Positions 15,001-20,170 of a stretch of DNA of 64,000 bases are shown here, piece after piece. Source of the stretch: Actinocatenispora sp036503555 (lineage in GTDB: Bacteria; Actinomycetota; Actinomycetes; Mycobacteriales; Micromonosporaceae); contig DASXWQ010000082.1 of NCBI GenBank assembly GCA_036503555.1, positions 186,001 through 250,000 on the forward strand, written 5' to 3'. The translations under genes were made by a program, and so were the position numbers. The notes under the pieces are model-generated. The model did no database searches, was not told where the DNA came from, and was given only the letters and a program-made list of their open reading frames with translations. The stretch's first letter is position 1; every line of letters begins with the position of its first letter.

Positions 15001-16709
15001 TGCCGACCTGGCCCGGCGACGGGTACGTGACGGCGGCGCTGCTCGACGACGCCATCCCGATCGGGCGCAAGCTGCTCGCCGGCATGCTCGGCGCCGAGGC
15101 CGACGATCCGACGTTCCGCGGCAGCCTGTCGCTGCCGGTCGAACTGTCCCGCACCCACCTCACCAACCACCTGTTCGAGGCGATCGGCGGGCAGCGGTAC
15201 CTGTTGTCCGACAAGCTGTTCCTGCCCGGCCGCTCCGGCGACCGGGCGAAGCTGTGGCTCGCCAGCCACCTGTCCAACATCGAGGTCGTCGCGCCGATCC
15301 ACACCGGCACGGGCACCGGCCGGTACAGCAAGTTTCAGGACGGCACGACGTTCGGCCGGAGTACGGACGCGATGCGGCCGAGCTGGCAGGTCGGTGCCGA
15401 CGCCAACGGCGGCATGCAGGTCGTCGACCCGACGCACGCGGACAAGCCGTGGGGCACCAACACCGCCGACGGCTCCGCCAACCTCAACAACGGCACGTCG
15501 TACGGCCAGGGCATGTCGGGCACCGAGAACTACCGGCGCGAGCAGCACGTGAAGATGCAGGGCCCGACCTATCTGGTACGGATGCGCGGCACGTTCCGGC
15601 TGGAGGGCGAGAACTACACCGCCAGGCTCGTCGGGCCGGACGTCGTCTGGGGCACCCACCGCAGCGACCCGTTCGCCGGCGACGTGTACGCCGAGCTGTC
15701 CGCCGGCGAGCTGCACGAGCTGCAGCGGCGCATCGCCGACCGCAACGCCGTCGCGCTCACCACCGACGACCCCGCCGACTGGCCGGTACTGGACCGGGAC
15801 ACGCCGCACCGGAACCTGGCCGACCTGCTCACGACCGCGCACGCGCACGGGTACGACCAGTTCCAGGCCGGCGGCGAGGTGGCGCGGATACTGCGCGCCG
15901 ACACCGGCGCCTCGGTGCCGCTCGTCCTGGCCAGCAACGACGGCGACGTGCTCGTCCGGCAGTACGCGCACGCGCTGGACTGGGCGATCGGCGAGATCTC
16001 CGCCGCCGACCGGCACGACCCGCGACTGGAGCAGTTGCGCCAGGAACGCGCCGAACTACCCGACCTGACGGGCATGCTCGACGGCCCGCACACCGCGCAG
16101 CTGACCGCCGAGCTGGCCGGCGTACGGACCCGGACCACGGAGATCGTCAACGCAGTCGTGGCCGGGGCACCGTTCGCCGCGGGCGGGCCGCTGAGCCGGC
16201 TCAACCGGCCGCCGCTGGACCTGCACCCCGTCGAGACCGCCCGGCAGATCGCGCACGAACTCGACACGTACGTCGACGTGCACCACACCGACACCGCCGG
16301 CGTCACCCGGCGGTACCGGATCAGCCCCGACGCCCGGGTGTACGAGCTGGGGCCGAACGGCCGTCCACTGACCGCCGCGCAGGCTTTGGCGAACCTGTCG
16401 CCGGACATCCGCCGCCAGGTCGACGGCGCCGGCCTCACCGACGACGAGGTCACCGAGCTGTACCAGAACAGCGGCGTCCGCCAGCAGACGTACGAGCAGG
16501 CGCTGCGGGCCGAGTCGTGGCGGCGGCTGTCGGCCGCGGCACGCTCCGCGTACCCGGGGCTGCCGGCGCCGCTGCGTGCCACCGCCCAGGCCGTCGGCCT
16601 CGACCCGGTCCGGCTGACCGAGCTGTACCTGGAGTCGGTGGAGACGGGCCGGCCGTTCGCCCGCGTGGTCGCCGACGCGGTGTCCCGCGTTGGGCCGGCG
16701 TTGGCCTGA
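15..16709 (+). CDS. Giant duplicated metzincin-like protein, probable C-terminal part
   Basis: The frame runs 5,564 codons from GTG at 15 to TGA at 16707, but it is open to the window edge and no ribosome site precedes the GTG, so the gene probably starts upstream. The protein is two copies of one architecture offset by about 2,820 residues. Copy 1 has HELGHQLGLRD at residues 136-146 and copy 2 has HEFGHQLGLRD at 2956-2966, the HExxHxxGxxD zinc motif of metzincins with Asp as third ligand (snapalysin type). SLMG near residue 164 looks like a Met-turn. Each copy then has beta-rich Gly/Thr/Asn regions, a Pro-rich linker with a short charged helical segment (about 980-1080 and 3780-3870), and a terminal HELDTYVDVHH module (about 2645 and 5408). 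I found no cysteine and no membrane segment. Linkage to the next gene suggests type VII export. The substrate and true role are unknown. Confidence 0.75.
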   Translation: MDTNDLSPTRRPVAVDAVWVHPFTGVRTRAAFDVRQTTVDGKPVTELVVTVALNPAAGVTREEIDQTWSDLNRGVRELFTDPRHQFRRPEYGTMRVTVVPVQDGGPAHLRVDLSHEHTEITATKWRPGLGPQAYGHELGHQLGLRDEHRRPGDDAGLDVDGSLMGRYDRPAPDGLSRGGVRDRHLDLIESLIDNAKAAGPPHTASPQTVSGHDEPNLPDPDRVRRHVTNLANTRDAALFRHHTGVRPPRPLTRQEAETWVDDPLSGVPGSTHPSVADKYAYLLELERAHGILPAPGANVGPVRAVRESVYESRDRRPYLEQNTPAPVPAPGNQVTFADNHRIPVTLPTVFGPDRPSFKLADSIAQAIARQHGMSAASRQQLAKELAKHPESFFGRGRDIRITVGDAQRVVRVQATNHGNWDRYSAAPTVRLETRRVVASLARRAVTVRRDHPHQVLHVDDVSFTVTDVTNGGAAHRLTVHNGLHWSLWPEATRPLGDRHGLPDDITFTDEQPVDAVEIEGATLTADTQDLLDTLFPVDDDGTRDPAAEALTAYLGDESLSANMPDLLTGWQFVPGSNPPGVRVRAVPVTATLLHTSQHPPVRHDSGPLRTTRTTALTDPTGWYGVYHGTVRIEVQRLDGQHQPHGPGGRHTYRLAGETRLRLGHDEARRLAGPPPVPPKHTGVEIPRPPQPPVRDQNDPSVRIHGGDRHMYGLGEPIDLPPAAFPNTTPKTGLPHTAQLVSTVDKLATAAGITMDPDVKRNLPATLLQNHRQLYGGFMLDVGGGEARITLDPTKPYTVVHPSGSTEEASRSDGDFPTKTESTTTVAAPPKPDGGFTATAQVAGKFVTGGNTITRSGAMSGLSGGVGGSVGLGLGMPGVPQVVKLAGSVSFTANKVGNSNTAVWDAEIGMVQVDEGGQTLVALVPNFRVQFRTDPTVRWEDVEHHAVDGPDDEKLIVWAQDHALAEPPADTAAVPAATDWPVVDKPMPPTPDPEPQPPVPPVPPKDVVTEPVHTTGVTDHPLTQTYDAAQQKYQQDRAKYEQDHADWLARQPGYHRALAQYHQDNHLYHDYRKAHADHDTDVTTLPDTLYASGLTHVPELFDAIIGTLSTNDVDVSMGGTVRTELAQKLSNVDTNITFAVNDPRGYHFTVHDGSGKAVADVQIHTERDTDVPPQPVGGTSTTTKLENVRTAISGANGSQSVANSTGLTGSGEVDLVPELVPATVGASVYTGLTWSNSDTFGSGRTGLWVLVSRYTGSTGGYQVPLKHTARISLRDRPNGARISTGPVNGTGLIRMPAKDAYKHGFPVDSDSLTAHDTYGMAPVPGVVKGSGPKDGHPLAAPLPRHVLKGRGVGQALTKVNAATYTGIHTRLAAQLRTAGFLPNDPDHPFDITTTLLDNPVKDSLLANQDLLDKLVSQPGFDSHYDQIHQDGLSFTLVRRTEYGGTRFARITVTATQHLTEYTDHEGNRHSPYFVRRDEEHTATNLGMGMDNAQPGGGGSKKFALGVKGSAGYGGKDPHGTWFKGANASVEYQRIKGANENLFLMNNMPELMEYGGPLDEFRLPSDFTATIEYSDRPAPPAITLPRQVATVHALPHFGNPAKDGDPGPSIPTDRKALTNAVVFHLDSSGLTQAFRDLVPEMAGPGKPNDDVITQFAGNIMVRSHFKEILAGNYTTDQLFTSGLWRDGSGALALKADLGNSTFAGATDNPYVLGLIKLWLAEAKQSSSRTNGVNVNPLDVSFGGADANALANLAGGVNGGLHWGAQHSSSSSRTGAKEFLELDFRKAYAFSSTVDYTAAATTEKHGKLAWASHTKNPPVRIPAPGGEQKDVIYVLSEQEALAQYGDGRVPLPDEQLHDALGRWYDDELKLPGNTAANLLSQRREQHDAGTEWRRPGGGRRLREYADEFAARYEAGRYRLTTENRDRFNAAFERELADANPYENVYVPPTLTEAGPKALGFTGIHDTTYTPDPTRGITPNTTTYDLVHGAVDTVAPGLLTKGTEVWQVRGNAIGRLQTGVTGLQALLAGERRHQPLIEDMLHTEGHSLLLVNRIGWNLADVVEVNLKFSFTGEPDVIDLVPTTGMENYGHSYAAQSKGRQRDFSVAVGTKFGAAGGGTGAPGGAAELRSGYGQHRSKTIASVNTTEQTVYDWDSHYRVGLDHNLQVTVRRLNMSGRPANNLLASWYRKLTNHSTPVVRDFTGHTTLKLPRSIGDATPFATVHQPDFTPVPTWPGDGYVTAANLDDAVPVAKKLLAATTDPNADDPNYRGSISLPVQLSRTHLTNHLHLAVGGRTYLLSDRMFVPGHSSDRTALSMTGDLYDIQVVAPLSGTGTGRYAKHQMGTTDSRSQDGWKPIVQADGDANGKIGVEDPAHADQPWATDTGDGNGNLSAGPSDSTGTGHTENYRRELHVKMQGPTYLVRMRGRFRMQSDPYHVHLFTGDETLPSQRSEPFTGDVFAELSAGELAELQRRVAERTAAAATTDEPRHWPVPGDTTPHHNLHELLDTAYQQGYDAFRAGGTVSGQVRRLTGAGPLVLTSHDGEAIIRRYEATLRWAVDERTRVDPNDPHIESLRQEIDEIPDLLHMLDGPMTPQLRDQLAHLDEHADDLTRALVDSETDPTTGEPAFTKDNPVGRFRRPPTGLDPVSVGRQVAHELDTYVDVHHTDVTGTTTRYRIGPDTRVYELGANGRPLSVDQAVTTLPAEVREGVDLAGLDHGDLADAYQNSWLHGQSFDTAVRAEIRARLGDVWDAVGSLPDALRYLVNSTMDENTVARLYQRSVETGVAFRSVVAGELNGPPAVPTVPYRPLPPVPPRARAPHADDDGTDTGLDRLTSLTDTVTHPVDSVWVDPVSRKRYRAAFDVALTAEHGRPVVEVTVRVRIDTDETVTTEQLDATWAALRQGVFEEFTRPRHALTDLGRLTVTVVPVTDGPAHLTVDLSTRNILLTQTRWRPGLSPRQYAHEFGHQLGLRDERGTTSLLGDFTGTPADGVPQGGVRDRHLRLLSTIISGSLAAPPRHASPATTAGTHEPTMPSLAAVNRRVTAMQDATHMVPLRELAGVRPPRPLRRDEAELWVATTATLPGNPNPTVAQKWAYLERLERHTGSLPTPPAPVPGAQKPVRENVYAARDRRPWISDGPPPPAPNGEVRFVGGHQLPAAMPSAPGRDRPLFKIGEHIAARIATDRALPRPAHDALLRQLREHPEALFGEGYLLRYTDPATGVQEVVVRATNRGDWDRYSGAPTITPDVRKVVGTAARRGVSFRRRTPDTVLHIDDVHITVTDRNTGAVRSSFTVHNGLHWSVSTEATVPLGSTRGLPQRIGFGDEQPIRDVEVEGVDAPVTATTHLLTTVFGDLPPTDPVRTAVQDFLSADSLTRTMPDLLDGWQDVPGTNPPGVRVRAVPESGALRYVSRQPPVIRPTTTHRLGTVGSSVFAALTRSGGTTRRDATGWYGVYDSRLRIEVQRLDGAHQPNGPGGRHTYRMPVHATMRFGHGEANRLAGPAPEPPNRTGAVVPRPVHLPLNVPTPAHQESVLIHGGDRHMRGLGQRSEADPAVRSVGVPKAGLPHLPQVVSTVEKLVRAAGATVPAADLKALPRQLLNNYRQALGGLQVSLGTAEALVTIDPTHPWTVVHPSGSFDAPTDQPGAITGDDDGGFHSNETINGNFQTGTHNQSRSGQLGALNLGAAAKFGLGLGPGVAQVLKLGVAGAGTANKVSRATTVVQDAETGMVEDTRSDSTLLAYVPNWRVKVRTDPAIAWADLPNTAVDGPENEKLLLWVPDHYLADPPAATVTAVPPTDPGAPPVRPVPPHDLSTPPPQPPPDATPAALAQHEQAVRDRRHRQASYYDALATYHQDVQRHRAHEAALARFARDRTTLPDSLYASGLTRLDRLFDAVVTELTDAGLSLPAGSTIRGELAHKVWNLDTNLKKAVNDPDGYHFTLTDGGHIVATVTIRTTRNDGAVPPRQVGGTSDTAHVENVRTAIAGMSGSQTLTRASDVSGSGEVDLVPVPLLTAGASAYVGFTWSNSDGFGAGRTGLWVLVSRYAGYTNGYHVSMNHTASIQVRTRPDAAPRVTTPVTGEGLLRLPEPDAFRHGFRIDHAAVTPHPTAGPSPVPGVVRGTGPKPTDQKAAPLPLHVLQGKGVGQGLTKVDDAVSTTLRRRLTNELRTTGFLPRNAANPFHVEKRMEILDSQFDNMRLLDKMVSGAGLDSHYDQVHQDGMAFTLVLRRHLGGMDFARITVKADQRLTGYADHEGNRHSEYFVRTTDEYHAVNLAMGMDSATPSTGGGTKFSFGVKGTVGYGGGDPRGSWFKGTSAGIEFQRSIGASEGLFLMVNRPELLEYPGTLNEYRLPSDWTVTIEYSHLDAPTPITLTEQFATVHLLPAFNNPAKGPYTQAQPTPKDVLDTAVVFHVDSSGLTDASRALLPDLHGPGATNDDLITTFASTISVRSHLKEIVSGEYTTDQLFEPGLWRDDTAALALTGTLGDSTFAGATADKYVIGLIKLWLAEARQTASKTNGVTLNLPDAGLGGKVPGRHLDLGGALNGNVHRGWQKSVSTARTGAKEFLELDFHRAYAFASHVDLTVHGAHEKHGKLAWSSVDKPAARTLTGKSMIYLLSEPDALARYARDELPLPDEQIDDVLQRWAGGDLHLSGNTVAGILTRRHGELDTTPWRRDGRIPLDVPAQLVAQRHRDGRLYVTGDAATAFAAAYPRAGLGEVGNPYADTYIPPNLTRSGPKALGHSGIHEMTFDPAPGVTAATSPFSLVHDAVENVAPGLLGRRPEVWATDGRTVVGRLQGGIDGLQAMLSGKREQPLTEDMMHTAGQSFLLVNKVGWALADMVEVNLRYTLTTGGEVTDLVPETGLENYGHAYTSGSASRKKDLTYGVMPARFSAGGEVTGSPSGAPELHLGGGQHASVTRAQTATTEQTVYDWTGHYRVRFGHNLHIEVRRLNMAGRPATNLLTDWYRRLTNHATPEVRDHAGTTTLKIPKSTGDARPLVTAHQPDYSPLPTWPGDGYVTAALLDDAIPIGRKLLAGMLGAEADDPTFRGSLSLPVELSRTHLTNHLFEAIGGQRYLLSDKLFLPGRSGDRAKLWLASHLSNIEVVAPIHTGTGTGRYSKFQDGTTFGRSTDAMRPSWQVGADANGGMQVVDPTHADKPWGTNTADGSANLNNGTSYGQGMSGTENYRREQHVKMQGPTYLVRMRGTFRLEGENYTARLVGPDVVWGTHRSDPFAGDVYAELSAGELHELQRRIADRNAVALTTDDPADWPVLDRDTPHRNLADLLTTAHAHGYDQFQAGGEVARILRADTGASVPLVLASNDGDVLVRQYAHALDWAIGEISAADRHDPRLEQLRQERAELPDLTGMLDGPHTAQLTAELAGVRTRTTEIVNAVVAGAPFAAGGPLSRLNRPPLDLHPVETARQIAHELDTYVDVHHTDTAGVTRRYRISPDARVYELGPNGRPLTAAQALANLSPDIRRQVDGAGLTDDEVTELYQNSGVRQQTYEQALRAESWRRLSAAARSAYPGLPAPLRATAQAVGLDPVRLTELYLESVETGRPFARVVADAVSRVGPALA
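54..8400 (+). repeat. Tandem protein repeat copy 1 of the giant gene
   Basis: This stretch encodes residues about 14-2795. It aligns along its whole length with the second half of the gene. Anchors are VWVHPF near residue 18, the zinc motif at 136, GNWDRYSAAPT, HNGLHWS, WYGVYHG, TGLWVLVSRY, GAKEFLELDF, ENYGHSY, VKMQGPTYLVRMRG and the closing HELDTYVDVHH. The copies are diverged paralogues at protein level, not a recent DNA duplication. Copy boundaries are approximate. Confidence 0.75.
8526..16706 (+). repeat. Tandem protein repeat copy 2 of the giant gene
   Basis: This stretch encodes residues about 2838-5564 and carries the same anchors in the same order as copy 1: VWVDP at 2841, zinc motif at 2956, GDWDRYSGAPT, HNGLHWS, WYGVYDS, TGLWVLVSRY, GAKEFLELDF, ENYGHAY, VKMQGPTYLVRMRG and HELDTYVDVHH. 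It follows a Pro-rich linker (PYRPLPPVPP). Its putative Met-turn reads SLLG instead of SLMG, so the two zinc modules may not be equally active. Confidence 0.75.
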
Positions 16710-16737
16710 TGTCAGGGCGGTCCGGTCTCATCGAGGC

Positions 16738-17295
16738 ATGGAGCCGCAGACCATCGAGCCGGAGATCCGGCGCCTCGCCGCCGAGGCACCCGGGGAGCCG
16801 ATCGCGCTCGTCGACCCGTACTGGGAGGGCGACGGCGAGGCGCCCGGATGGGCGGTGATCGGCACCTGGCGTACCGGCGACGACGGCGGGGTCACGGGCT
16901 TCGTCCCCAACGAGGACTACCGGCCGTCGCCCGAACGGCGCGGCTGGCCCGAACCGACCGACGAGGTCGACACCGCCATCCAGCTCGCCGCCGCCGGCTA
17001 CCGCACCGAGTCCGACGTCCTCGCGGCGCTGGCCCGTGCGGAGGTCGCCGTCCTCGTCTCCGCCGACGGGCTGCCCGCCTCCCTCACCGCGCCCGACGGC
17101 AGCCCCGCCGTCGCCGTGTTCACCGCGCCCGCGCAGCTCGGCGAGCTCACCCGGTTCGGCGTCGCGGCGCTGCCCGTCGCCGACCTGCTCCCCCTCGTAC
17201 CGGACGGGCACGTGCTCTACGTCAACGCCACCGCCGTCGTGTCCACCACCGCCACCACCGAAGCGCTCGACGCCGCGCTCGCGGCGTCCCACTGA
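16738..17295 (+). CDS. SseB-like type VII secretion-associated protein
   Basis: This encodes a 185-residue soluble protein. It resembles the actinobacterial SseB-fold family usually labelled type VII secretion system-associated protein. The diagnostic stretch is near the N-terminus: ALVDPYWEGDGEAPGWAVIG, then PNEDYRPSPERRGWPEPTDEVD, IQLAAAGY, a central AVLVSADG beta strand, SPAVAVFTAP, and a C-terminal GHVLYVN. I chose ATG at 16738 because the family signature begins shortly after it. The open frame reaches back to 16690, inside the giant gene. The start lies 28 bases past the giant gene's stop, so the two are probably one transcript. Its role may be as a chaperone, immunity or export accessory for the giant protein; that part is inference from linkage. 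Confidence 0.72.
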   Translation: MEPQTIEPEIRRLAAEAPGEPIALVDPYWEGDGEAPGWAVIGTWRTGDDGGVTGFVPNEDYRPSPERRGWPEPTDEVDTAIQLAAAGYRTESDVLAALARAEVAVLVSADGLPASLTAPDGSPAVAVFTAPAQLGELTRFGVAALPVADLLPLVPDGHVLYVNATAVVSTTATTEALDAALAASH

Positions 17296-17311
17296 CCTGG
17301 AGGAGCCTGCC

Positions 17312-18670
17312 GTGCCAGACCACGAGCGCACCACCGGCACGCCGACCACGTCCGTGCCCGGCCGCGAGCCGGCGGGTACGACGCCTGACGCCCCGGCGAT
17401 CGCGGTACGGGACGCCGCCGCGGCCGGCGGGGCGACGGGCACCGCCGGGACGAGCGAAGCAGGCGCCCCCAACGCGCCAGGTGCGCAGAACGGCTCTGCA
17501 CGCCGTGACGCAACGGGCGGGCAGGACGGCTCGGCGCACCCCGACACGCTTGGTGCGCGGAGCGGCTCTGCACACCTCGGCGCAACAGGTGCGCAGAACG
17601 GCTCTGCACACCTCGGCGCAACGGGTCGCGACGGTGCCGTGAGCGCCGGACCGGCGCAGCCGGCCGCGTCCGGACTGGCCGCCGGCGCGGACGGGACCCC
17701 AGCGCAGGTCGGAACCGCGACCGGGGGCGAGGCGGCGGTCTCGCCGCTGCGGTCCGTACTCGGGCGGGCGAAGCGCGCCGGCACGGCGTTCCTGCCGAGC
17801 CCGCACCGCCCGGGCGACGACGACACCGGGACCGACCAGCCGGGCCGCGTACCCCGGCCGCTGCGGGCCGGTGCTCTGATCGGCGGGCTGGTGCTGGTGG
17901 CCGGCGCGTTCGCGATCGGGATGCACCACGACGATCCGACGCCGCCGCGGCGTACGCCGGTGGCGAACCCGCTCGGCGGCGACCCGGACACCGGTGACGC
18001 CGGTGCGGCGCCCAGCGGCGTACCGGCGCCGCACGTGTCGCCGAGCCCGTCGGCCAAACCGAAGAGCCGGTCGACCGGGCACGCCGGGGCGGGTGCCGGC
18101 GCGGCGGCCGGGTCGCACTCGTCGTCCGGCAAGGCGCACCACGGCTCGTCCGGTACGCACGCGTCGACGCGGCACGCGCCGGCGCCCGTCGTCGCCACCG
18201 TGTCCGCCGGGCCGGGCTGCGGCTCGGCGTACCGCCGGGTCGGCTACTACACCGACGACTGGAGCGGCTGGCTGGTCGAGGGCGGCGCGTGCGGCACCGG
18301 CACGTACGACGCGCTGCCGGAGTCGGGCGACGCGAACCGCGCCGACTCCAGCCTGTACGCGCTCTGGTCGTTCGCCACCGGCAAGGTGAGGCGCGGCCGC
18401 TGCACGGTCTCGGTGTACGTTCCGAACAACGGTGACATCCGCTGGGTCGGCGGCGCCCCGGCGCACTACACGGTCGCCGGCGCCGGTACCCACGGGTTCA
18501 CGATCGACCAGCCGTCGCACCGCGGCCAGTGGGTGAACGCCGGCACGTACTCCGTCGACGACGGCTCGCTCACCGTACGGCTCGACAACACCGGTCAGGA
18601 CTGGTCGGGCAGCACGAAGACGTACCGGCACGTGGCGGCTGGCGACATCCGCCTGCGCTGCACGACCTGA
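17312..18670 (+). CDS. Single-pass membrane protein with golvesin-like C-terminal domain
   Basis: This encodes a 452-residue protein starting at GTG 17312 after a clear GGAGG, only 16 bases past the upstream stop. Order of parts: a cytoplasmic Ala/Gly/Thr-rich disordered region with four 12-residue repeats; a basic segment; one transmembrane helix (about 186-206, LIGGLVLVAGAFAIG core); a Pro/Ser/His-rich stalk; and a compact C-terminal domain of about 150 residues with three or more cysteines. The end of the domain (HGFTIDQPSHRGQWVNAGTY then a strand run) resembles golvesin-type beta-sandwiches, which bind surfaces or act in adhesion. The topology suggests a cytoplasmic tail with an extracellular beta domain. 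Operon position suggests a partner of the giant protein. The function is not known. Confidence 0.7.
   Translation: MPDHERTTGTPTTSVPGREPAGTTPDAPAIAVRDAAAAGGATGTAGTSEAGAPNAPGAQNGSARRDATGGQDGSAHPDTLGARSGSAHLGATGAQNGSAHLGATGRDGAVSAGPAQPAASGLAAGADGTPAQVGTATGGEAAVSPLRSVLGRAKRAGTAFLPSPHRPGDDDTGTDQPGRVPRPLRAGALIGGLVLVAGAFAIGMHHDDPTPPRRTPVANPLGGDPDTGDAGAAPSGVPAPHVSPSPSAKPKSRSTGHAGAGAGAAAGSHSSSGKAHHGSSGTHASTRHAPAPVVATVSAGPGCGSAYRRVGYYTDDWSGWLVEGGACGTGTYDALPESGDANRADSSLYALWSFATGKVRRGRCTVSVYVPNNGDIRWVGGAPAHYTVAGAGTHGFTIDQPSHRGQWVNAGTYSVDDGSLTVRLDNTGQDWSGSTKTYRHVAAGDIRLRCTT
17483..17626 (+). repeat. Four 36-bp in-frame repeats
   Basis: Four consecutive 36-bp units start at 17483, 17519, 17555 and 17591. 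They encode AQNGSARRDATG, GQDGSAHPDTLG, ARSGSAHLGATG and AQNGSAHLGATG. Units 3 and 4 differ at few bases. They lie in the disordered cytoplasmic part of the membrane protein, so copy number may vary between strains. Confidence 0.85.
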
Positions 18671-18903
18671 CCGCCGGACCCGGCCGTCCGCTCGGGGCCG
18701 CGACGCGGCGGGACGGGTCACGAGGTGGTGTCACAGTCCGGGAGGACGTAACGAAACCTCGCCGGCGAACGAAGGACGCTGCGCATTCCCGCACCATTGT
18801 CCGGCCACTCGCCGTCGTTTCGGGGTAGCTCCGGGTCGCATTGTCGTTCTCGTCGAGATGGTGGGGTTTCGTCCGCTGCGACCGACCACTACACTCGCCC
18901 CCC
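18671..18903. other. Intergenic region with probable leaderless promoter
   Basis: This 233-base gap holds no convincing gene. TACACT at 18890-18895 is a plausible -10 box that ends eight bases before the ATG at 18904, which is the geometry of a leaderless actinobacterial transcript. No good -35 is visible at the expected distance. Confidence 0.4.
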
Positions 18904-19302
18904 ATGTCCTACAACAATTACCCTCGCGACGACCAGCAACGCGGCTATCAGCCCGGCCCGTACGGCGGCGCGCCGTACGGTTCCGGCACGTACGGCGGTG
19001 GTCCCGACGCTGGCCAGCGGCGGCGTGGTGAGGGCGCGGCGATCGTCGCGCGGGTTGTTGTCGGGGTGACCTGCCTGGTCGCCGGCATTTTCGCGCTGCA
19101 CGTGTTCCTGTCCCTCGCCGACGCGAATCAGGGAAACGGGTTCGTGCAGTTCATCTACGTTCTCGCGAAGGTTCTCGTGCTCGGATTCGGCGACGTATTC
19201 ACGCCGGACGACGCGAAGATCGGCCTGGTTCTCAACTACGGTCTCGCCGCTCTCATCTACCTGGTGGTCGGGCAATTCATCGCCCGGATGCTGCGTCGGT
19301 AA
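18904..19302 (+). CDS. Small two-helix membrane protein, YggT-like layout
   Basis: This encodes a 132-residue protein. The first 40 residues are Tyr/Gly/Pro-rich and hydrophilic (repeated PYGG and TYGG). Two hydrophobic helices follow, about 47-68 (ARVVVGVTCLVAGIFALHVF) and 105-125 (LVLNYGLAALIYLVVGQFIA), separated by a loop with GFGDVF. The layout matches short actinobacterial membrane proteins of unknown function often found singly. ATG 18904 is chosen because it begins the Tyr-rich tail and sits just downstream of a -10-like box. The gene ends with TAA 28 bases before the next start. No enzymatic motif is visible. Confidence 0.7.
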   Translation: MSYNNYPRDDQQRGYQPGPYGGAPYGSGTYGGGPDAGQRRRGEGAAIVARVVVGVTCLVAGIFALHVFLSLADANQGNGFVQFIYVLAKVLVLGFGDVFTPDDAKIGLVLNYGLAALIYLVVGQFIARMLRR

Positions 19303-19330
19303 AATACGGTATGACGACAGGGGTGACCGA

Positions 19331-19516
19331 ATGAGCCGTACACGTGATGTGGGCAGCAGCGACCTGTGTGCGATCTGCGGCAGGGTCACGGTGGCCCTCT
19401 CACCCGACCAGTACACGCTGCGCCGTGCCGATCTCATCATCGAGCACGGCATGTGCTTCTGTGCCGGCACGCGGGAGCCGGTCCCGCCGTACGACGCGCC
19501 GGGCGAGTTCGGCTAG
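19331..19516 (+). CDS. Small protein with two cysteine pairs
   Basis: This encodes a 61-residue protein preceded by AGGGGTGA as a good ribosome site. It has CAIC at residues 13-16 and CFC near residue 42-44, a spacing that could bind one zinc or form a mini zinc ribbon. It lies 28 bases downstream of the small membrane protein gene and may share its transcript. The family is not recognised. The ribosome site and paired cysteines favour a real gene, but its size limits certainty. Confidence 0.5.
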   Translation: MSRTRDVGSSDLCAICGRVTVALSPDQYTLRRADLIIEHGMCFCAGTREPVPPYDAPGEFG

Positions 19517-19574
19517 CCCGGCACCCCGGTCCCCCGCGGCGGCGTCGAGCGGGGGCACCGCGCGTACAACGCGT

Positions 19575-20156
19575 TCACCCGACCGCACGGGCGCGGTACG
19601 CCGCCGTCTTGACCCGGTTCTGGCAGCGGGTCGAGCAGAACCGCCGGTGCGTGTTGCGGGACATGTCGACGTACGCCCGGTCGCAGTGCGGCGCGGAGCA
19701 GAGCCCGAGCCGGCTGCCGAGGTCGCCGCCGATCGCCATGGCGAGCCCGGCGGCGACGCCGGCCGCCCAGCCCCGGACGAACGAGTCGTCGGGCCCGTGG
19801 AAGTGCAGGTGGTGACCGCCGTGGCCGTCGGCGTCGAGCTGCGGCCGGGCGTTGCTCGCCAGCAGCATGGCGTTGACCAGCCGGGCGGCCTCCTCGGCGT
19901 GCCCGGCGTCGAGCGCCGCGAAGACCTGCCGTGCCTCGGCGACGGTGGCCGCGAGCGCGCGGGCGTCGGCGAGCGCGGGCGTCCGGTCCCGGCCGACGCC
20001 GAGTACGGCCTCGGCGACGACGTCGCGTAGCGCCGGGCCGGTGGGCGGAACGACCGGCCGCCCGCCGTCGGTGCCGGGGGTCAGCACGTTCACGAGCCGC
20101 ACGGTGGTGGTCAGCAGGTTCTCGATGTGACTGTTGAAACGCTTGTCGCCCGTCAC
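19575..20156 (-). CDS. CGNR zinc-finger (ABATE-type) protein
   Basis: This encodes a 193-residue protein. The N-terminal two thirds are the all-helical, stress-associated ABATE-type region. The C-terminus carries the CGNR-type finger: C-APHC-DRAY, then RRFCSTRCQNRVKTAAYR, with the usual C..C..C..C ligands. Such proteins are thought to bind DNA and regulate neighbours. I chose GTG at 20156 because GGAGGG lies directly upstream on the minus strand; an ATG at 20177 would overlap the divergent MFS start. A histidine cluster (HGGHHLHFHG) sits mid-protein and may bind metal. It probably controls the divergent exporter gene, whose ATG is only 14 bases away; that is inference from arrangement. Confidence 0.7.
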   Translation of the reverse strand: MTGDKRFNSHIENLLTTTVRLVNVLTPGTDGGRPVVPPTGPALRDVVAEAVLGVGRDRTPALADARALAATVAEARQVFAALDAGHAEEAARLVNAMLLASNARPQLDADGHGGHHLHFHGPDDSFVRGWAAGVAAGLAMAIGGDLGSRLGLCSAPHCDRAYVDMSRNTHRRFCSTRCQNRVKTAAYRARAVG

Positions 20157-20170
20157 GTACCCTCCCTCGC

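Noticed and set aside
4995..16016. Minus-strand open frame of 3,673 codons opposite the giant gene
   Set aside because: Extreme GC and the codon pattern of the real gene keep the complementary frame open. Its translation is low-complexity Arg/Gly/Ala/Val without domains.
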